A DNA stretch of 64,000 nt, taken from the NCBI RefSeq assembly GCF_021650705.1, contig NZ_CP087138.1, forward strand, positions 1,426,001-1,490,000, in the 5' to 3' direction. The notes under the pieces were generated by a model. The model made no database searches. It was not told the DNA's origin and was given only the letters and a program-made list of their open reading frames with translations. The translations under genes were made by a program, and so were the position numbers. Shown in pieces: positions 20,385 through 29,356 of this stretch (position 1 is the stretch's first letter; every line of letters starts with the position of its first letter). This stretch comes from Pseudomonas sp. KNUC1026 (lineage in GTDB: Bacteria; Pseudomonadota; Gammaproteobacteria; Pseudomonadales; Pseudomonadaceae).

Positions 20385-21992
20385 TTAAAAACTGAACCTG
20401 GCCACCACCCCATTCAAATTCACCGCCAACCGCGACAACTCCGCGCTGGCTTCCGCCGTTTGAGTTGCCGCCGAGGCACTATGCCCGGCCAGGTCCTTGA
20501 TGCTCACCAGGTTGTGGTCTACCGAGCGGGCCACTTGTGCCTGTTGCTCGGAAGCCGAGGCGATCACCAGGTTCTTTTCGCTGATCTCGCCAATGGCGTC
20601 GGTAATGCGGTGAATGGCTTCGCCAGCTTCCTGAGCCACACGCAGGGTTTGCCCGGCTTCGCTGCTGCTTACCGCCATGGCCTGAACGGCCTGCTGGGAA
20701 CCCAGCTTGATGCCGGCGATCATTTTTTCGATGTCCTGGGTCGAGCTCTGAGTGCGGTGTGCCAGAGCGCGGACCTCATCGGCGACCACCGCAAAGCCGC
20801 GGCCTTGCTCGCCGGCGCGGGCGGCTTCGATGGCGGCGTTCAGTGCCAGCAGGTTGGTCTGCTCGGCGATGGCGCGGATCACTTCCAGCACCTGGCTGAT
20901 GCTCTGAGTCTGGTTGGCCAGTTGGCTGACCTGGTCGCTGGTGCTGGCCACCGAGTCGGACAGCCGCGCGATGGAGGAAAGGGTCTGCACTACGCGCTCG
21001 CGGCCTTGGGCGGCGGACTGTTGCGAAGCCTGGGTGGCCTGGGCGGCGAAGGTGGCGCTGCGGGCCACTTCCTCGACGGCGGCGGTCATCTGGTTCACCG
21101 CCGTGGCAGCGAGCTCGGTTTCCTGGCCCTGGCGAGAGATGCCCTGGCGCGCCTGCTGGGTGATCTGCGCCAGCTCTTCAGCGGCGGCTGCCAGTTGCAC
21201 GGCGGAGTCGGTGATCAATTGCAAGGTGGAGCGCAGGTTGCTCTGCATCGCTTCGGTGGCGCTTTGCAGTTCGGTGATTTCATCTGCGCCGTTCACTTCC
21301 ACCACGCTGCCGAGCCGGCCCTGTGCGATTTCGCGGGTCACGCCCATCAGTTTCTGCACCGGCAGCACCACGCTGCGGGTGAAGAGCAGGGCGACCAGCA
21401 GAGTGAGCACGATGGCCAGGGCAATGATCGAGCCGGTAATCACCAGGCCATGCTGGTACTGCGCCTGCGCGCTGGTGTAGGCCGCCTCGGCGCCGGTGTT
21501 GTTCAACGCAACAAGAGCGTCGACGTCGGTTTGCGCGGCATTGGCCAGTGGCACGGTGGTGGTATTGACGTAGGCCACCAGCTGATCAGCCGGCACGCTC
21601 GAGGTCAGGATCGGCTTGAGCGCATCAAGGTAGCCGGTGGTGCTGCGCTTGAGGTTTTCGTACAGCTGGCCTTCCTGGGTGCTGGAAACGTCTGCCTCGT
21701 AGTCGGCCAGGCTCTTTTTCAGGGCATCACGGCGGGCTTCCAGGGTGTTACGCAGATTCGCCTTGTCGTCCTCGGTCACATAGTGCAACAGCGCCAGCCG
21801 CAACCGCAGCGTGTCGGCCTCGATCACATCGGCCTGGCGTACGCTGGGCATCCAATCGGTGCCCAGTGCCTTGGCGGCCTGGTTGATGTCGCTCATCTTC
21901 GACAACGCGATCACGCTGAGCAGGATCAGCAACAGGCAGATCAGGCCGAAGCTCAAAGCGGCGCGTGTTTTGAGGCGAAGGTTACGTAGCAT
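20385..21992 (-). CDS. Methyl-accepting chemotaxis protein with four-helix-bundle sensor
   Basis: A 535-aa transmembrane chemoreceptor. TM1 ([19 protein letters not shown]) is followed by a periplasmic four-helix bundle of about 150 residues ([18 protein letters not shown]), TM2 ([23 protein letters not shown]), a HAMP domain and a signalling coiled coil. The hairpin tip that binds CheA/CheW is intact ([19 protein letters not shown], then [18 protein letters not shown]). There is no C-terminal pentapeptide, so methylation depends on other receptors or direct docking. The start at 21992 ([11 protein letters not shown]) places TM1 normally. Ligand not predictable. Confidence 0.93.
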   Translation of the reverse strand: MLRNLRLKTRAALSFGLICLLLILLSVIALSKMSDINQAAKALGTDWMPSVRQADVIEADTLRLRLALLHYVTEDDKANLRNTLEARRDALKKSLADYEADVSSTQEGQLYENLKRSTTGYLDALKPILTSSVPADQLVAYVNTTTVPLANAAQTDVDALVALNNTGAEAAYTSAQAQYQHGLVITGSIIALAIVLTLLVALLFTRSVVLPVQKLMGVTREIAQGRLGSVVEVNGADEITELQSATEAMQSNLRSTLQLITDSAVQLAAAAEELAQITQQARQGISRQGQETELAATAVNQMTAAVEEVARSATFAAQATQASQQSAAQGRERVVQTLSSIARLSDSVASTSDQVSQLANQTQSISQVLEVIRAIAEQTNLLALNAAIEAARAGEQGRGFAVVADEVRALAHRTQSSTQDIEKMIAGIKLGSQQAVQAMAVSSSEAGQTLRVAQEAGEAIHRITDAIGEISEKNLVIASASEQQAQVARSVDHNLVSIKDLAGHSASAATQTAEASAELSRLAVNLNGVVARFSF

Positions 21993-22149
21993 GGCAATGC
22001 TCCTTGGCATGGGTAGGGGGACCCGACTCCATGTCAAGTTGCCATCATTAATGGCTCAGGAATGCCTGGCTGGCAACTTGCCAGTGCTACCGTTCATCAG
22101 CTGATCGGTGGCGCTGCGTTAATTGTCATAACGGCCGATAAAACACCAC

Positions 22150-22770
22150 TCATGCGCCTACCGCTGCGGCCAATATCGAAGCGGCGAACAGCATCAGCAC
22201 TGTGCCTGCCGCACGCCTGCTCCAGCGAGCAGCACCCGGGGCTTGCAGGCGCCGGGCAAAGAACGGGGCCAGGCATGCATACAGCGCGGACACCAACAGC
22301 TTCACTGCAACGAACAACGCCACCAGTGTGATCATCGTTGGCGCCTCACGACCGCCTGACGGCAGGAACTGCGGCAGCAGGGCTGCGAAAAACACGATCG
22401 CCTTCGGATTGCTCAACCCCACCATGAATGCCCTCCACCACAGGCCCGATGTGCCCGCTGAAGGGCGCGTGATTGGCTGGAGTGGCGCGGCTGCTCGCAG
22501 GTATTTCAAGCCCAGCAAGGCCAGGTAAGCCGCCCCCGACAGTTGCAGACCGATGAATACCTGAGGGTGCGCGTGCAGCAAGGCAGCCAGCCCAAGCAGC
22601 GCGGCCAGTGCCATCAACGCCACCGCCAACGCATCCGCGCTGCCGATCAGCCAGGCACGCCACGGGCCATGCCTGACAGAATTGTCGATCAGGTTGAGGG
22701 TAGAGGGGCCGGGCGTTGCCGTCTGGAAGGCAGCAACCAGGCAGAAGGTGAGGTAGTAGGTCAGTGGCAT
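22150..22770 (-). CDS. LysE/RhtB family amino-acid exporter
   Basis: A 206-aa, six-segment inner-membrane exporter. The N-terminal FQTATPGPSTLNLIDNSVRHG is the family's conserved first loop (ATPGP), and GLSNPKAIVFFAALLPQF near residue 120 is the second (NPKA). Members export lysine, threonine, homoserine or related compounds. It is divergent from the MocR-type regulator gene with 88 bp between the starts, so that regulator probably controls it. Confidence 0.9.
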   Translation of the reverse strand: MPLTYYLTFCLVAAFQTATPGPSTLNLIDNSVRHGPWRAWLIGSADALAVALMALAALLGLAALLHAHPQVFIGLQLSGAAYLALLGLKYLRAAAPLQPITRPSAGTSGLWWRAFMVGLSNPKAIVFFAALLPQFLPSGGREAPTMITLVALFVAVKLLVSALYACLAPFFARRLQAPGAARWSRRAAGTVLMLFAASILAAAVGA

Positions 22771-22858
22771 GGCGCAGCTCTCTAAAAGGACTGCCCAAGC
22801 GTGACGTTAAAGTGGCCTAATATTGAGCGCCATATAAACGAAAGATGACTGGACCATT

Positions 22859-24334
22859 ATGGCCAAGGGCCGAACCGCGACCTCATTCGACTTGCCTCGC
22901 CCCGTATCACTGCCCGGGCAGACCCGCCAGGAAACGGCCTACCGCGCGCTGCGCGACGCGATCCTGGACGGCCTGCTGGCACCGGGCAGCGCAGTGCCCT
23001 CGAGCCGCAGCCTTGGCGCGCGCTGGGAAATGGCCCGGGGCACGCTGGAAGCTGTGCTCGACCGCTTGCGGGTAGAAGGCTACATAGAGCGCCGTACAGG
23101 GGCCGGCAGCCGCGTTCAGGCAGCCTTGCCGGAGCATTACTCAACGCCCGCCGTCAGCACCAGAGCGCCGCGGCGCCAGCCCGGGCCGGGCGCCTTGCCG
23201 GCCTTGGCGCCTGGCCATGCTCAAGTGGGAGTCCCTTTCGTGGCGCGGCTTGCCAACCCGGCATTGTTCGATCGCCAGGAGTGGGCCAGTTGCCTGCAAC
23301 GTGCCTTGCGCCAGCAGCCGCTGGAGAGCTGGAGCCGGGCGGAGCCCGCAGGTGCGCAGGCGCTGCGTGAGCAAGTGGCACAGTATCTGCGCCGCCATCG
23401 TGGCATCGCCTGCACCCCGGATGAGGTGCTGATTACCCATGGCATCCGCCACAGCGCCGACCTGGTTGCCCGGTGCTTGCTGCGCCCGGGTGATCAGGTA
23501 TTGGTAGAAGACCCGGGCTACCCCGCCTTGCACGGGATCTTCGAGCGGGCTGGCGCTTGCCTGGCCTACGTGCCGGTCGATGAGCAAGGGCTGCGTACCG
23601 AACACCTCGCCAGCTACCCCATGGCACGCCTGGCGTGCGTAACATCGGCGCACCAGGCCCCGTTGGGAGCGAGCCTCGCGGCGGCACGCAGGGTCGCGCT
23701 GCTGGCGTGGGCCGAGCGCGCTGGCGGCTGGGTGCTCGAAGACGACTACGACAGTGAATTCAATTACCGCAGCGCGCCACTGCCTGCACTCAAGGCCATC
23801 GACCGACAGGAGCGGGTGATTCACTGCGGCAGCTTCAACCAGGGATTGTTCGCCAATCTGCGCCTGGGCTACTTGCTGGCACCGGCGCCGGTACGTGACC
23901 AGGTGCTGGCTCTGTGGCAAAGCGTGGGGCGCAGTGCCGGAGTGAGCGAGCAGTGGGGGCTGGCGGCTTACATGCACAGCGGCGCGCACCAGCGCCACCT
24001 GCGCAGGGCTCGGCTCGCCTGCCAGGCCGTACGCGACGTGCTGTTGGCCGCCCTGAAGGAACATGGCCAGGGGCGCCTGCGGGTGACAGGTGAGCATGCG
24101 GGGTTTCACCTGACGCTGTGGCTGCCCGCCGATTGCGACATGGCCGCGCTGCTGGCTGCCGCCGGTCCACAGGGCCTGGTACTGCAGAGCCTGAGCGACC
24201 TTTGCCGCACTGTGCACCTGCCGCCGGCCTTGATACTGGGGTATGCCGCGCTCACTCAGGCGCAAGCTCGCGAGTCAGGCCGCACCTTGGCGAAACTGAT
24301 AGTTGCCTGTTGCCGTGGCGGCGAGGCAGGATAG
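22859..24334 (+). CDS. MocR/GabR-type regulator (GntR HTH + aminotransferase fold) lacking the PLP lysine
   Basis: A 491-aa transcription factor. Residues 25-90 form a GntR winged helix (AYRALRDAILDGLLAPGSAVPSSRSL), followed by a linker and a class I aminotransferase-like domain with VEDPGYPALHGIF near residue 217 and LEDDYDSEF near residue 298. In family members the cofactor lysine sits in a GTFSK motif; here it reads HCGSFNQGLFANLRLGY, with Gln328 (codon 23840-23842) in its place. It therefore cannot form the usual Schiff base and may respond to a ligand without PLP chemistry. Divergent from the LysE-type exporter it probably controls. Confidence 0.9.
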   Translation: MAKGRTATSFDLPRPVSLPGQTRQETAYRALRDAILDGLLAPGSAVPSSRSLGARWEMARGTLEAVLDRLRVEGYIERRTGAGSRVQAALPEHYSTPAVSTRAPRRQPGPGALPALAPGHAQVGVPFVARLANPALFDRQEWASCLQRALRQQPLESWSRAEPAGAQALREQVAQYLRRHRGIACTPDEVLITHGIRHSADLVARCLLRPGDQVLVEDPGYPALHGIFERAGACLAYVPVDEQGLRTEHLASYPMARLACVTSAHQAPLGASLAAARRVALLAWAERAGGWVLEDDYDSEFNYRSAPLPALKAIDRQERVIHCGSFNQGLFANLRLGYLLAPAPVRDQVLALWQSVGRSAGVSEQWGLAAYMHSGAHQRHLRRARLACQAVRDVLLAALKEHGQGRLRVTGEHAGFHLTLWLPADCDMAALLAAAGPQGLVLQSLSDLCRTVHLPPALILGYAALTQAQARESGRTLAKLIVACCRGGEAG

Positions 24335-24339
24335 TGGCC

Positions 24340-24405
24340 ATGATTTCATTCAGCCGCACCACCTCGACCACCACCCTGACCGCCATCGGCGGGGCAGGCG
24401 GGTAG
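24340..24405 (+). CDS. Threonine-rich leader peptide (21 aa), candidate attenuation sensor
   Basis: A short frame from ATG 24340 to TAG 24403, preceded by AGGA at 24328-24331 with suitable spacing. The peptide contains RTTSTTTLTAIGGAGG: six threonines within eight residues, then a GAGG end, strikingly like the ThrL leader of enteric thr operons. It starts 5 bp after the MocR stop and is followed by an intrinsic terminator at 24435-24462. The last codons contain GGCGGGGC, which can pair with the 5' arm of that terminator. It looks like a control peptide; why it precedes an isochorismatase-like gene is unclear. Confidence 0.6.
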   Translation: MISFSRTTSTTTLTAIGGAGG

Positions 24406-24434
24406 GCGCGCGGCAGTCACGCACTTCACCCCAC

Positions 24435-24462
24435 GGCCCCGCCCGAAACGGCGGGGCCTTTT
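24435..24462 (+). terminator. Intrinsic terminator / possible attenuator before the isochorismatase gene
   Basis: GGCCCCGCC-CGAAAC-GGCGGGGCC followed by TTTT: a perfect 9-bp stem. It lies between the threonine-rich leader and the next gene. GGCGGGGC in the leader (24388-24395) is identical to part of its 3' arm and could compete for the 5' arm. Confidence 0.85.
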
Positions 24463-24504
24463 CACAGGCGTCGCCTCCTCGGGCCTCATGCAAGGAGACG
24501 CACC

Positions 24505-25041
24505 ATGCACGCACTGCTGATTCTCGACTTCCAGGTTGGCCTGTTCCATGGCCCCCACGCGCCGTGGCAAGGCGCTGCACTGCTCGACCGCATCAATCGG
24601 TTGCTGGCCAAGGCCCATGCGGCTGAGGTGCCGGTGTTGCTGGCCCGCCACGTGGGCCCCGCCGGCTCGCCGCTGGACCCTGCCGGGACGCTCACGCAAC
24701 TGCTGCCGGAGCTTGCGTTGCGCGGTGATGAATGGGTATTCGAAAAGCAGCGGCCCAACGCCTTTCATGCCACGGCGCTGCTTGAACACCTGCAAGGCCT
24801 GGGCGCGAGCCAACTGTTGGTGGCAGGGATGAAAACGCAGGTGTGCGTCGACAGCACCTGCCGTGCGGCCCGTGATCTGGGGGTAGAGGTGCTTTTGGTA
24901 GCGGATGCGCACGGCTGTTGCGACACCCCGGAATTGCCGGCCGAGCGGATCATCGCTCACCACAATGCTACGCTGGGGACGGCGTTTTGCGGGTTGGTAA
25001 CGGCGGATGCATGGTGCCCGGAAGGCCCTGACATCCGCTGA
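24505..25041 (+). CDS. Isochorismatase-like cysteine hydrolase
   Basis: A 178-aa cytoplasmic hydrolase of the isochorismatase/nicotinamidase superfamily. The triad is visible: Asp8 in LLILDFQVGLF, the lysine in WVFEKQRPNAFHAT (near residue 79), and the cysteine in VAGMKTQVCVDSTCRAARDLG (near residue 113). Members cleave amides or enol ethers; the substrate is open. AAGGAG lies 8 bases before the ATG. It is separated from the MocR gene by a leader peptide and terminator, which may control it. Confidence 0.9.
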   Translation: MHALLILDFQVGLFHGPHAPWQGAALLDRINRLLAKAHAAEVPVLLARHVGPAGSPLDPAGTLTQLLPELALRGDEWVFEKQRPNAFHATALLEHLQGLGASQLLVAGMKTQVCVDSTCRAARDLGVEVLLVADAHGCCDTPELPAERIIAHHNATLGTAFCGLVTADAWCPEGPDIR

Positions 25042-25124
25042 CACCTTCGGTGGCGATCTGCCGACTTAGCAGCTTCTTCCAGTGCCTTTAGACTCTGCGC
25101 CCTTTCACATGGGCAGGTGTTCGG

Positions 25125-25814
25125 ATGCAAGGGAAGTTTTCGTGGGTGTTGGTACTGGCGATGGCGCTGATGGGCTGCACGAGCACGCGAGGACCCTTCA
25201 CGCACCAGGAGCGGCAAGCGATGATCGAGGAGGCGAATGCCAGTATCGGCAGCGATTTGCAGATGGCCAATCACCCTTGGCGCAGCGGCACCGTATGGGT
25301 CGAACTGGTGATCGATCGTGACAACCGACTGGTGGACTGCACCGCGCAAAGCGCCTCCAGGCACTTGGCCGATCTGGTCGGCCAGGCGTGTTGGGGGGTC
25401 ATTCTTGCTCCCATCGATTCACGCCATTTCGCTCACGCACCTGAGCTCAGGTTTCGGTTTCCCCTAGTGATTCCGCCCAGGCTCGAGCAGCCCAACAGCA
25501 GGAAGCTCAAGCTGTTGCGCGAGGCCGGGCAGGTTCGTGAGCAATTCATGCAACGCCTGGGTGGGCCAGGGAGCATCCCGGGTATCGGTTTGCTGGTGAT
25601 GAACTGGACGGCAACGTCCGAGGGGAAGATTCACAGCTGCCAGGTCAAGACGCTGCCTTTGGGCATTCGCAAGGGTGAGTACGTACGGGATGAGGCGTTC
25701 CTGGCGCGGGCCTTCGAGGTGTGCCAGCGCCTGGACATGGCGCCTTTCACCGAGCATGGAACAACGCCGGTGAGGGTCGACTTGATTACCACCTATGCAC
25801 CGTGGATGAAATGA
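25125..25814 (+). CDS. Predicted lipoprotein, unknown function
   Basis: A 229-aa protein with a lipoprotein signal (MQGKFSWVLVLAMALMGC, lipobox LMGC at residue 18), so it should be anchored in a membrane facing the periplasm. Two halves look related: VWVELVIDRDNRLVDCTAQS and LLVMNWTATSEGKIHSCQVKT, each followed by a later cysteine and a PF segment. This repeats the strand pattern of TonB C-terminal-like domains, but I do not recognise a named family. It stands alone; the convergent Nudix gene begins 14 bp after its stop. Confidence 0.7.
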   Translation: MQGKFSWVLVLAMALMGCTSTRGPFTHQERQAMIEEANASIGSDLQMANHPWRSGTVWVELVIDRDNRLVDCTAQSASRHLADLVGQACWGVILAPIDSRHFAHAPELRFRFPLVIPPRLEQPNSRKLKLLREAGQVREQFMQRLGGPGSIPGIGLLVMNWTATSEGKIHSCQVKTLPLGIRKGEYVRDEAFLARAFEVCQRLDMAPFTEHGTTPVRVDLITTYAPWMK

Positions 25815-25828
25815 CACCGATGCTCGCA

Positions 25829-26392
25829 TCAGCGCATGAAATGCACCGTCCCCTCATCGTCGTTGCCGGTATAGATCCCGAACACCCCATGCTGCCGCTC
25901 CTCGATGTAGCGTTCCAGGATCTGGCGGATGGCGGGGTAGTAGATGTTGTCCCAGGGGATTTCGCCCGGCGCGAAGAAACGCCGGTCCAGCGACTCCTCG
26001 CCCCAGTGCTCGTCCATGCTCAGCAAGGTGGCGCGGAACAGGATGTACACCTCACTGATGCGCGGCACGCTGAACAGCGAATAGGGGGCGATCAATTGCG
26101 CGCGCACACCGGCTTCTTCGAAGGTTTCGCGCAGGGCGGCCTGTTCGGTGGTTTCACCGGCTTCCATGAAGCCGGCCGGCAGGGTCCAGGTGCCCGGGCG
26201 GGGGGCGATGGCGCGCTGGCAGAGCAGGTAACGCCCATCGTGCTCCACGATGCAGCCGGCAATGATCTTGGGGTTCAGGTAATGCACATAGCCGCACCCG
26301 GGGCAGTGGAGCCTGCGGTGCGTGTCACCGGCCGGGATGCCCTCGGCCAGTTGCGCGTTGCCGCACTGCGGGCAGTAGCGCGGCAACGGCAT
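25829..26392 (-). CDS. Nudix hydrolase with N-terminal zinc ribbon
   Basis: A 187-aa protein. An N-terminal zinc ribbon (CPQCGNAQ and CPGCGYVHY) is followed by a Nudix box: GFMEAGETTEQAALRETFEEAGV fits GX5EX7REUXEEXGU (key residues GFMEAGE, RETFEEAG). This resembles the NudC-like NADH pyrophosphatase group, though it is shorter. It starts 2 bases after the GntR stop, so the two are likely in one transcript and it may serve the catabolic cluster, for example by removing a damaged or excess dinucleotide cofactor; this is inference. Confidence 0.9.
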   Translation of the reverse strand: MPLPRYCPQCGNAQLAEGIPAGDTHRRLHCPGCGYVHYLNPKIIAGCIVEHDGRYLLCQRAIAPRPGTWTLPAGFMEAGETTEQAALRETFEEAGVRAQLIAPYSLFSVPRISEVYILFRATLLSMDEHWGEESLDRRFFAPGEIPWDNIYYPAIRQILERYIEERQHGVFGIYTGNDDEGTVHFMR

Positions 26393-26394
26393 GT

Positions 26395-27144
26395 TCAGCG
26401 GCCTACGCCGGGTTCGGCGAGGGCGATGGGCGACAGCAACTCGCGCACCTGGCTGCCTTCCTGCTGCTGGCGAAGGTAGTCCAGCGCCACCTTGGCGGCT
26501 GCGCGCACGTGGTCTACCGAGGCCTGGTGCGCGGCGGCGGCGTCACCGCCCTTGATCGCTTCGACGATGCGTTCCATCTCGGCGTTGGAGGCGCCGCGGC
26601 GGTTCTTTTGCGAGACCGAGGTGGCTCGCAGGTAGCTGATGCGGGCTTGCAACTGGCGCAGCTGGGTGGCAGCGGCAAGGTTGCCGCAGCCTTCGAGCAA
26701 CACATCGTAAAAGCCCTGCACCGAATCCAGCACCTGAGGCAGCTCGGCCTGTTCCAGTGCCTTGCGGTTAACCTCCAGGGCCTTTTCCAGGGCGCGGATG
26801 TCCTTGGCCTTGGCGCGCAGCGTGAACAGTTGCACGATCAAACCCTCAAGCACTGCACGCAGCTCGTACAGGTCGCAGGCATCCTCCAGGGTGATGATCG
26901 CCACACGCGGGCCTTTGGCATCGGCGAACTCCACCAGGCCTTCCGATTCCAGATGGCGGAGCGCTTCGCGCACCGAGGTGCGGCTCACCCCCAGGCGGTC
27001 GCACAGGTCGCGCTCCACCAGGCGGTCGCCGGGCAGCAACTGGAAATTGAGAATGGCACTGCGAAGTTTGTCGAGCACGATCTCCCGCAGGGTGACGGGG
27101 GTACGGTTGACCTTGAAGCTGTCGTCGAGGGGCAGGCGTTTCAT
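26395..27144 (-). CDS. GntR-family (FadR/FCD) regulator, candidate controller of the shared operator
   Basis: A 249-aa transcription factor. The winged helix is at residues 15-80 (REIVLDKLRSAILNF, then VERDLCDRLGVSRTSVREALRHLESEGLVEF with key part GVSRTSVREALRHLE). The rest is a helical FCD ligand-binding domain with the metal-type pattern DLYELRAVLEG and later HQASVDHVRAA. Start at 27144 (MKRLPLDDSF) is favoured over 27195. It closes the flavin reductase/ALDH/hydrolase/DUF1185 cluster. FadR-type proteins bind GGTATACC-like palindromes, as in the three shared sites in this window, so it is the best candidate regulator. Confidence 0.88.
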   Translation of the reverse strand: MKRLPLDDSFKVNRTPVTLREIVLDKLRSAILNFQLLPGDRLVERDLCDRLGVSRTSVREALRHLESEGLVEFADAKGPRVAIITLEDACDLYELRAVLEGLIVQLFTLRAKAKDIRALEKALEVNRKALEQAELPQVLDSVQGFYDVLLEGCGNLAAATQLRQLQARISYLRATSVSQKNRRGASNAEMERIVEAIKGGDAAAAHQASVDHVRAAAKVALDYLRQQQEGSQVRELLSPIALAEPGVGR

Positions 27145-27212
27145 CGGGTGCTCTTGAATAAGGGGCTTACTGGCAAACCTTGGCGCGTTCGGCATTCGGC
27201 AGGGAGAGGGGG

Positions 27213-27289
27213 TGTGGGAGGGCGGCTATGCCGTGCGACGCATTCATCTTCAAGATGCGCACCTCGCGCGGCATAGCCGCCCTCCCACA
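27213..27289. repeat. REP-pair-like palindrome (REPIN candidate)
   Basis: Two 21-bp arms (27213-27233 and 27269-27289) form a perfect inverted repeat beginning TGTGGGAGGGCGGCTATG, separated by 35 nt that hold an inner palindrome CATCTTCAAGATG. GTGGGAG followed by a GC-rich palindromic segment is typical of Pseudomonas REP elements, which occur as inverted pairs in intergenic space. No second copy was seen in this window. Confidence 0.7.
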
Positions 27290-27371
27290 TTCCAGGTCCA
27301 TGTCGACACTCGAGCCGGCCAAACATGCTGCGTATCTTTCCATTGCTACGCGCCAAGCTCAACAGCCACTG

Positions 27372-27857
27372 TCAGCAGAACGCCGGCAGCGCGCCCATCT
27401 TGCCCTTGTGGTAGATCATCGGTACTACCGGCTCCTGCGGCAGGATCAGGTTTTGTACCTCGCCGACGATGATCGCGTGATCACCGCCTTCGTACTCGCG
27501 CCACAGGCTGCACTCGATGATCGCCGTGGCGCCCTTGAGCAACGGGTTGCCCAGCTCGCTCAGCTCCCATTCGTGCAAGCGTGCCTTTTCCTTGTCCTTG
27601 CTGGCGAAGGCGAAGGCATGGGGCTGCATTTCGCCGGCGAGCAGGTGAATGGCGAACTGCTTGTTCTTCACCAGCAGCGGGTAGGTGTTGCTGGTGTAGT
27701 TGGGGCAGAACAGTACCAGTGCCGGGTCCAGCGACAGCGCGCTGAAGGCGCTGGCGGTGATGCCGACGATCTGCCGGTCTGCATCCAGGGTGGTGACCAC
27801 GGTCACGCCCGAGGGGAACGAGGCCATCACTTCTTTGTAGGTGTTCGGGTCGATCAT
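27372..27857 (-). CDS. Flavin reductase family protein
   Basis: A 161-aa flavin-binding split-barrel protein of the kind that supplies reduced flavin to two-component monooxygenases. Landmarks are MASFPSGVTVVTTLDADRQIVGITASAF-type N-terminus (key PSGVTVVT and GITASAFS), SLDPALVLFCPNYTSNT and GDHAIIVGEV near residue 130. GGAG lies 8 bases before the ATG at 27857. It follows the aldehyde dehydrogenase by 17 bp in the same operon. No partner monooxygenase is present in the window; it may lie in the ABC-linked part beyond position 1. Confidence 0.9.
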   Translation of the reverse strand: MIDPNTYKEVMASFPSGVTVVTTLDADRQIVGITASAFSALSLDPALVLFCPNYTSNTYPLLVKNKQFAIHLLAGEMQPHAFAFASKDKEKARLHEWELSELGNPLLKGATAIIECSLWREYEGGDHAIIVGEVQNLILPQEPVVPMIYHKGKMGALPAFC

Positions 27858-27874
27858 GATCGTTAACTCCAGGC

Positions 27875-29356
27875 TCAGCGCATGACGAACGGGTCGGGCA
27901 TGGGCGCAGTGGACAGGTTGATCCACACGGTTTTCTGCTCGGTGTACGCCAGCACTGATTCGATGCCGCTCTCACGGCCATAGCCGCTGTTCTTGAAACC
28001 GCCGATCGGCGCCATGGCCGAGACTGCGCGGTAGGTATTGACCCAGATGATCCCCGAACGCACGTCACGCGCCAAGCGGTGGGCACGGCCCAGGTCGCGC
28101 GTCCAGATGCCGGCGGCCAGGCCGAACTGCGAGTCGTTGGCCAGTGCCAGGGCCTCTTCTTCGGTGTCGAAGGGTATCACCGAGGCGACCGGGCCGAAGA
28201 CTTCCTCCTGCATGATGGTCATCGAGTGGCTGTCGCATTCGAACAGGGTTGGTTCATAGAACCAGCCGTCGGTACCGGTTTGTGCGCGCTTGCCGCCCAG
28301 GCGCAGGGTCGCGCCTTCGGCCAGCGCCGTGGCCACCAGGCGCTCGACCACCTCCAACTGCTGCGCCGTGGCCATCGGGCCCATCTCGCTGTCGTCAGCC
28401 TGCGGGCTGCCGATGCGGATGCGTTTGGCGCGCTCGATTAGCCTTTCGATGAAACCGTGATAGATCGAACGTTGCACCAGCAGGCGCGAGCCGGCCACGC
28501 AACTTTGCCCGGAGGCCGCGTAGATGCCGGCCACCACGCCGTTGATGGCGCTGTCCAGGTCTGCGTCTTCGAAAATGATGTTGGGCGACTTGCCGCCCAG
28601 CTCCAGCGACAGTTTGGCGAAGTTGTCAGCAGTGCCGCGCACCACATGCCGGGCCGTCGCTGCGCCACCGGTGAAGGCGACCTTGCGCACCAGCGGATGG
28701 CGCACCAGCGCAGCGCCGGTGCTCGGGCCGAAGCCTGTGACCACGTTCACCACGCCCGGTGGAATGCCGGCTTCCAGCGCCAGGCGTGCCAGCTCAAGCA
28801 GGGTGGCCGAGGCGTGTTCGCTGGGCTTGAGCACGATGGTGTTGCCGGCCGCCAAAGCCGGCGCCAGCTTGATCGCGGTCAGGTACAGCGGGCTGTTCCA
28901 GGGAATGATCCCGGCCACCACGCCCAGCGGCTCGTGGGTGGTGTAGGCGAACAGGTCGGGCTTGTCCAGCGGCAGGGTGCCACCTTCGAGTTTGTCGGCA
29001 AGGCCTGCGGTGTAATAGAAGAACTCGGGCAGGTAGCCCACCTGGCCGCGGGTTTCGCGGATCAGCTTGCCGTTGTCACGGCTTTCGAGCTGGGCCAGGT
29101 GCTCCTTGTTTTCGGCGATCAGGTCACCCAGCCGGCGCAGCAGTTTGCCGCGCGCGGTGGCGGTGAGCGTCCGCCAGGCGGGGCTTTCAAAGGCGTCTTG
29201 AGCAGCCTGCACAGCGCGCTCCACGTCTTCCTCGGCCGCATCGGGCAGGCGTGCCCAGGGTGTGGCGGTGGCCGGGTCGAGGCTTTCGAAGGTGCGGCCA
29301 CTGGCGGCGTCCTGCCACTGGCCGCCGATGCACATCTTGAACTGGGCGAGGCTCAT
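27875..29356 (-). CDS. Aldehyde dehydrogenase, NAD(P)+-dependent
   Basis: A 493-aa aldehyde dehydrogenase. The catalytic cysteine is Cys286 in SGQSCVAGS and the general base is Glu252 in LELGGKSPN; the cofactor loop is GIIPWNSPLYLTAIKLAPAL near residue 150 and FTGGAATARHV near residue 228. It would oxidise an aldehyde intermediate of the pathway to an acid. The start overlaps the hydrolase stop by 4 bp (ATGA-type), and the flavin reductase follows, so the enzymes act in one operon. Confidence 0.93.
   Translation of the reverse strand: MSLAQFKMCIGGQWQDAASGRTFESLDPATATPWARLPDAAEEDVERAVQAAQDAFESPAWRTLTATARGKLLRRLGDLIAENKEHLAQLESRDNGKLIRETRGQVGYLPEFFYYTAGLADKLEGGTLPLDKPDLFAYTTHEPLGVVAGIIPWNSPLYLTAIKLAPALAAGNTIVLKPSEHASATLLELARLALEAGIPPGVVNVVTGFGPSTGAALVRHPLVRKVAFTGGAATARHVVRGTADNFAKLSLELGGKSPNIIFEDADLDSAINGVVAGIYAASGQSCVAGSRLLVQRSIYHGFIERLIERAKRIRIGSPQADDSEMGPMATAQQLEVVERLVATALAEGATLRLGGKRAQTGTDGWFYEPTLFECDSHSMTIMQEEVFGPVASVIPFDTEEEALALANDSQFGLAAGIWTRDLGRAHRLARDVRSGIIWVNTYRAVSAMAPIGGFKNSGYGRESGIESVLAYTEQKTVWINLSTAPMPDPFVMR

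Noticed and set aside
20172..21989. 605-codon frame on the plus strand
   Set aside because: Complement of the chemoreceptor gene; Gly/His/Gln-rich with no family features.
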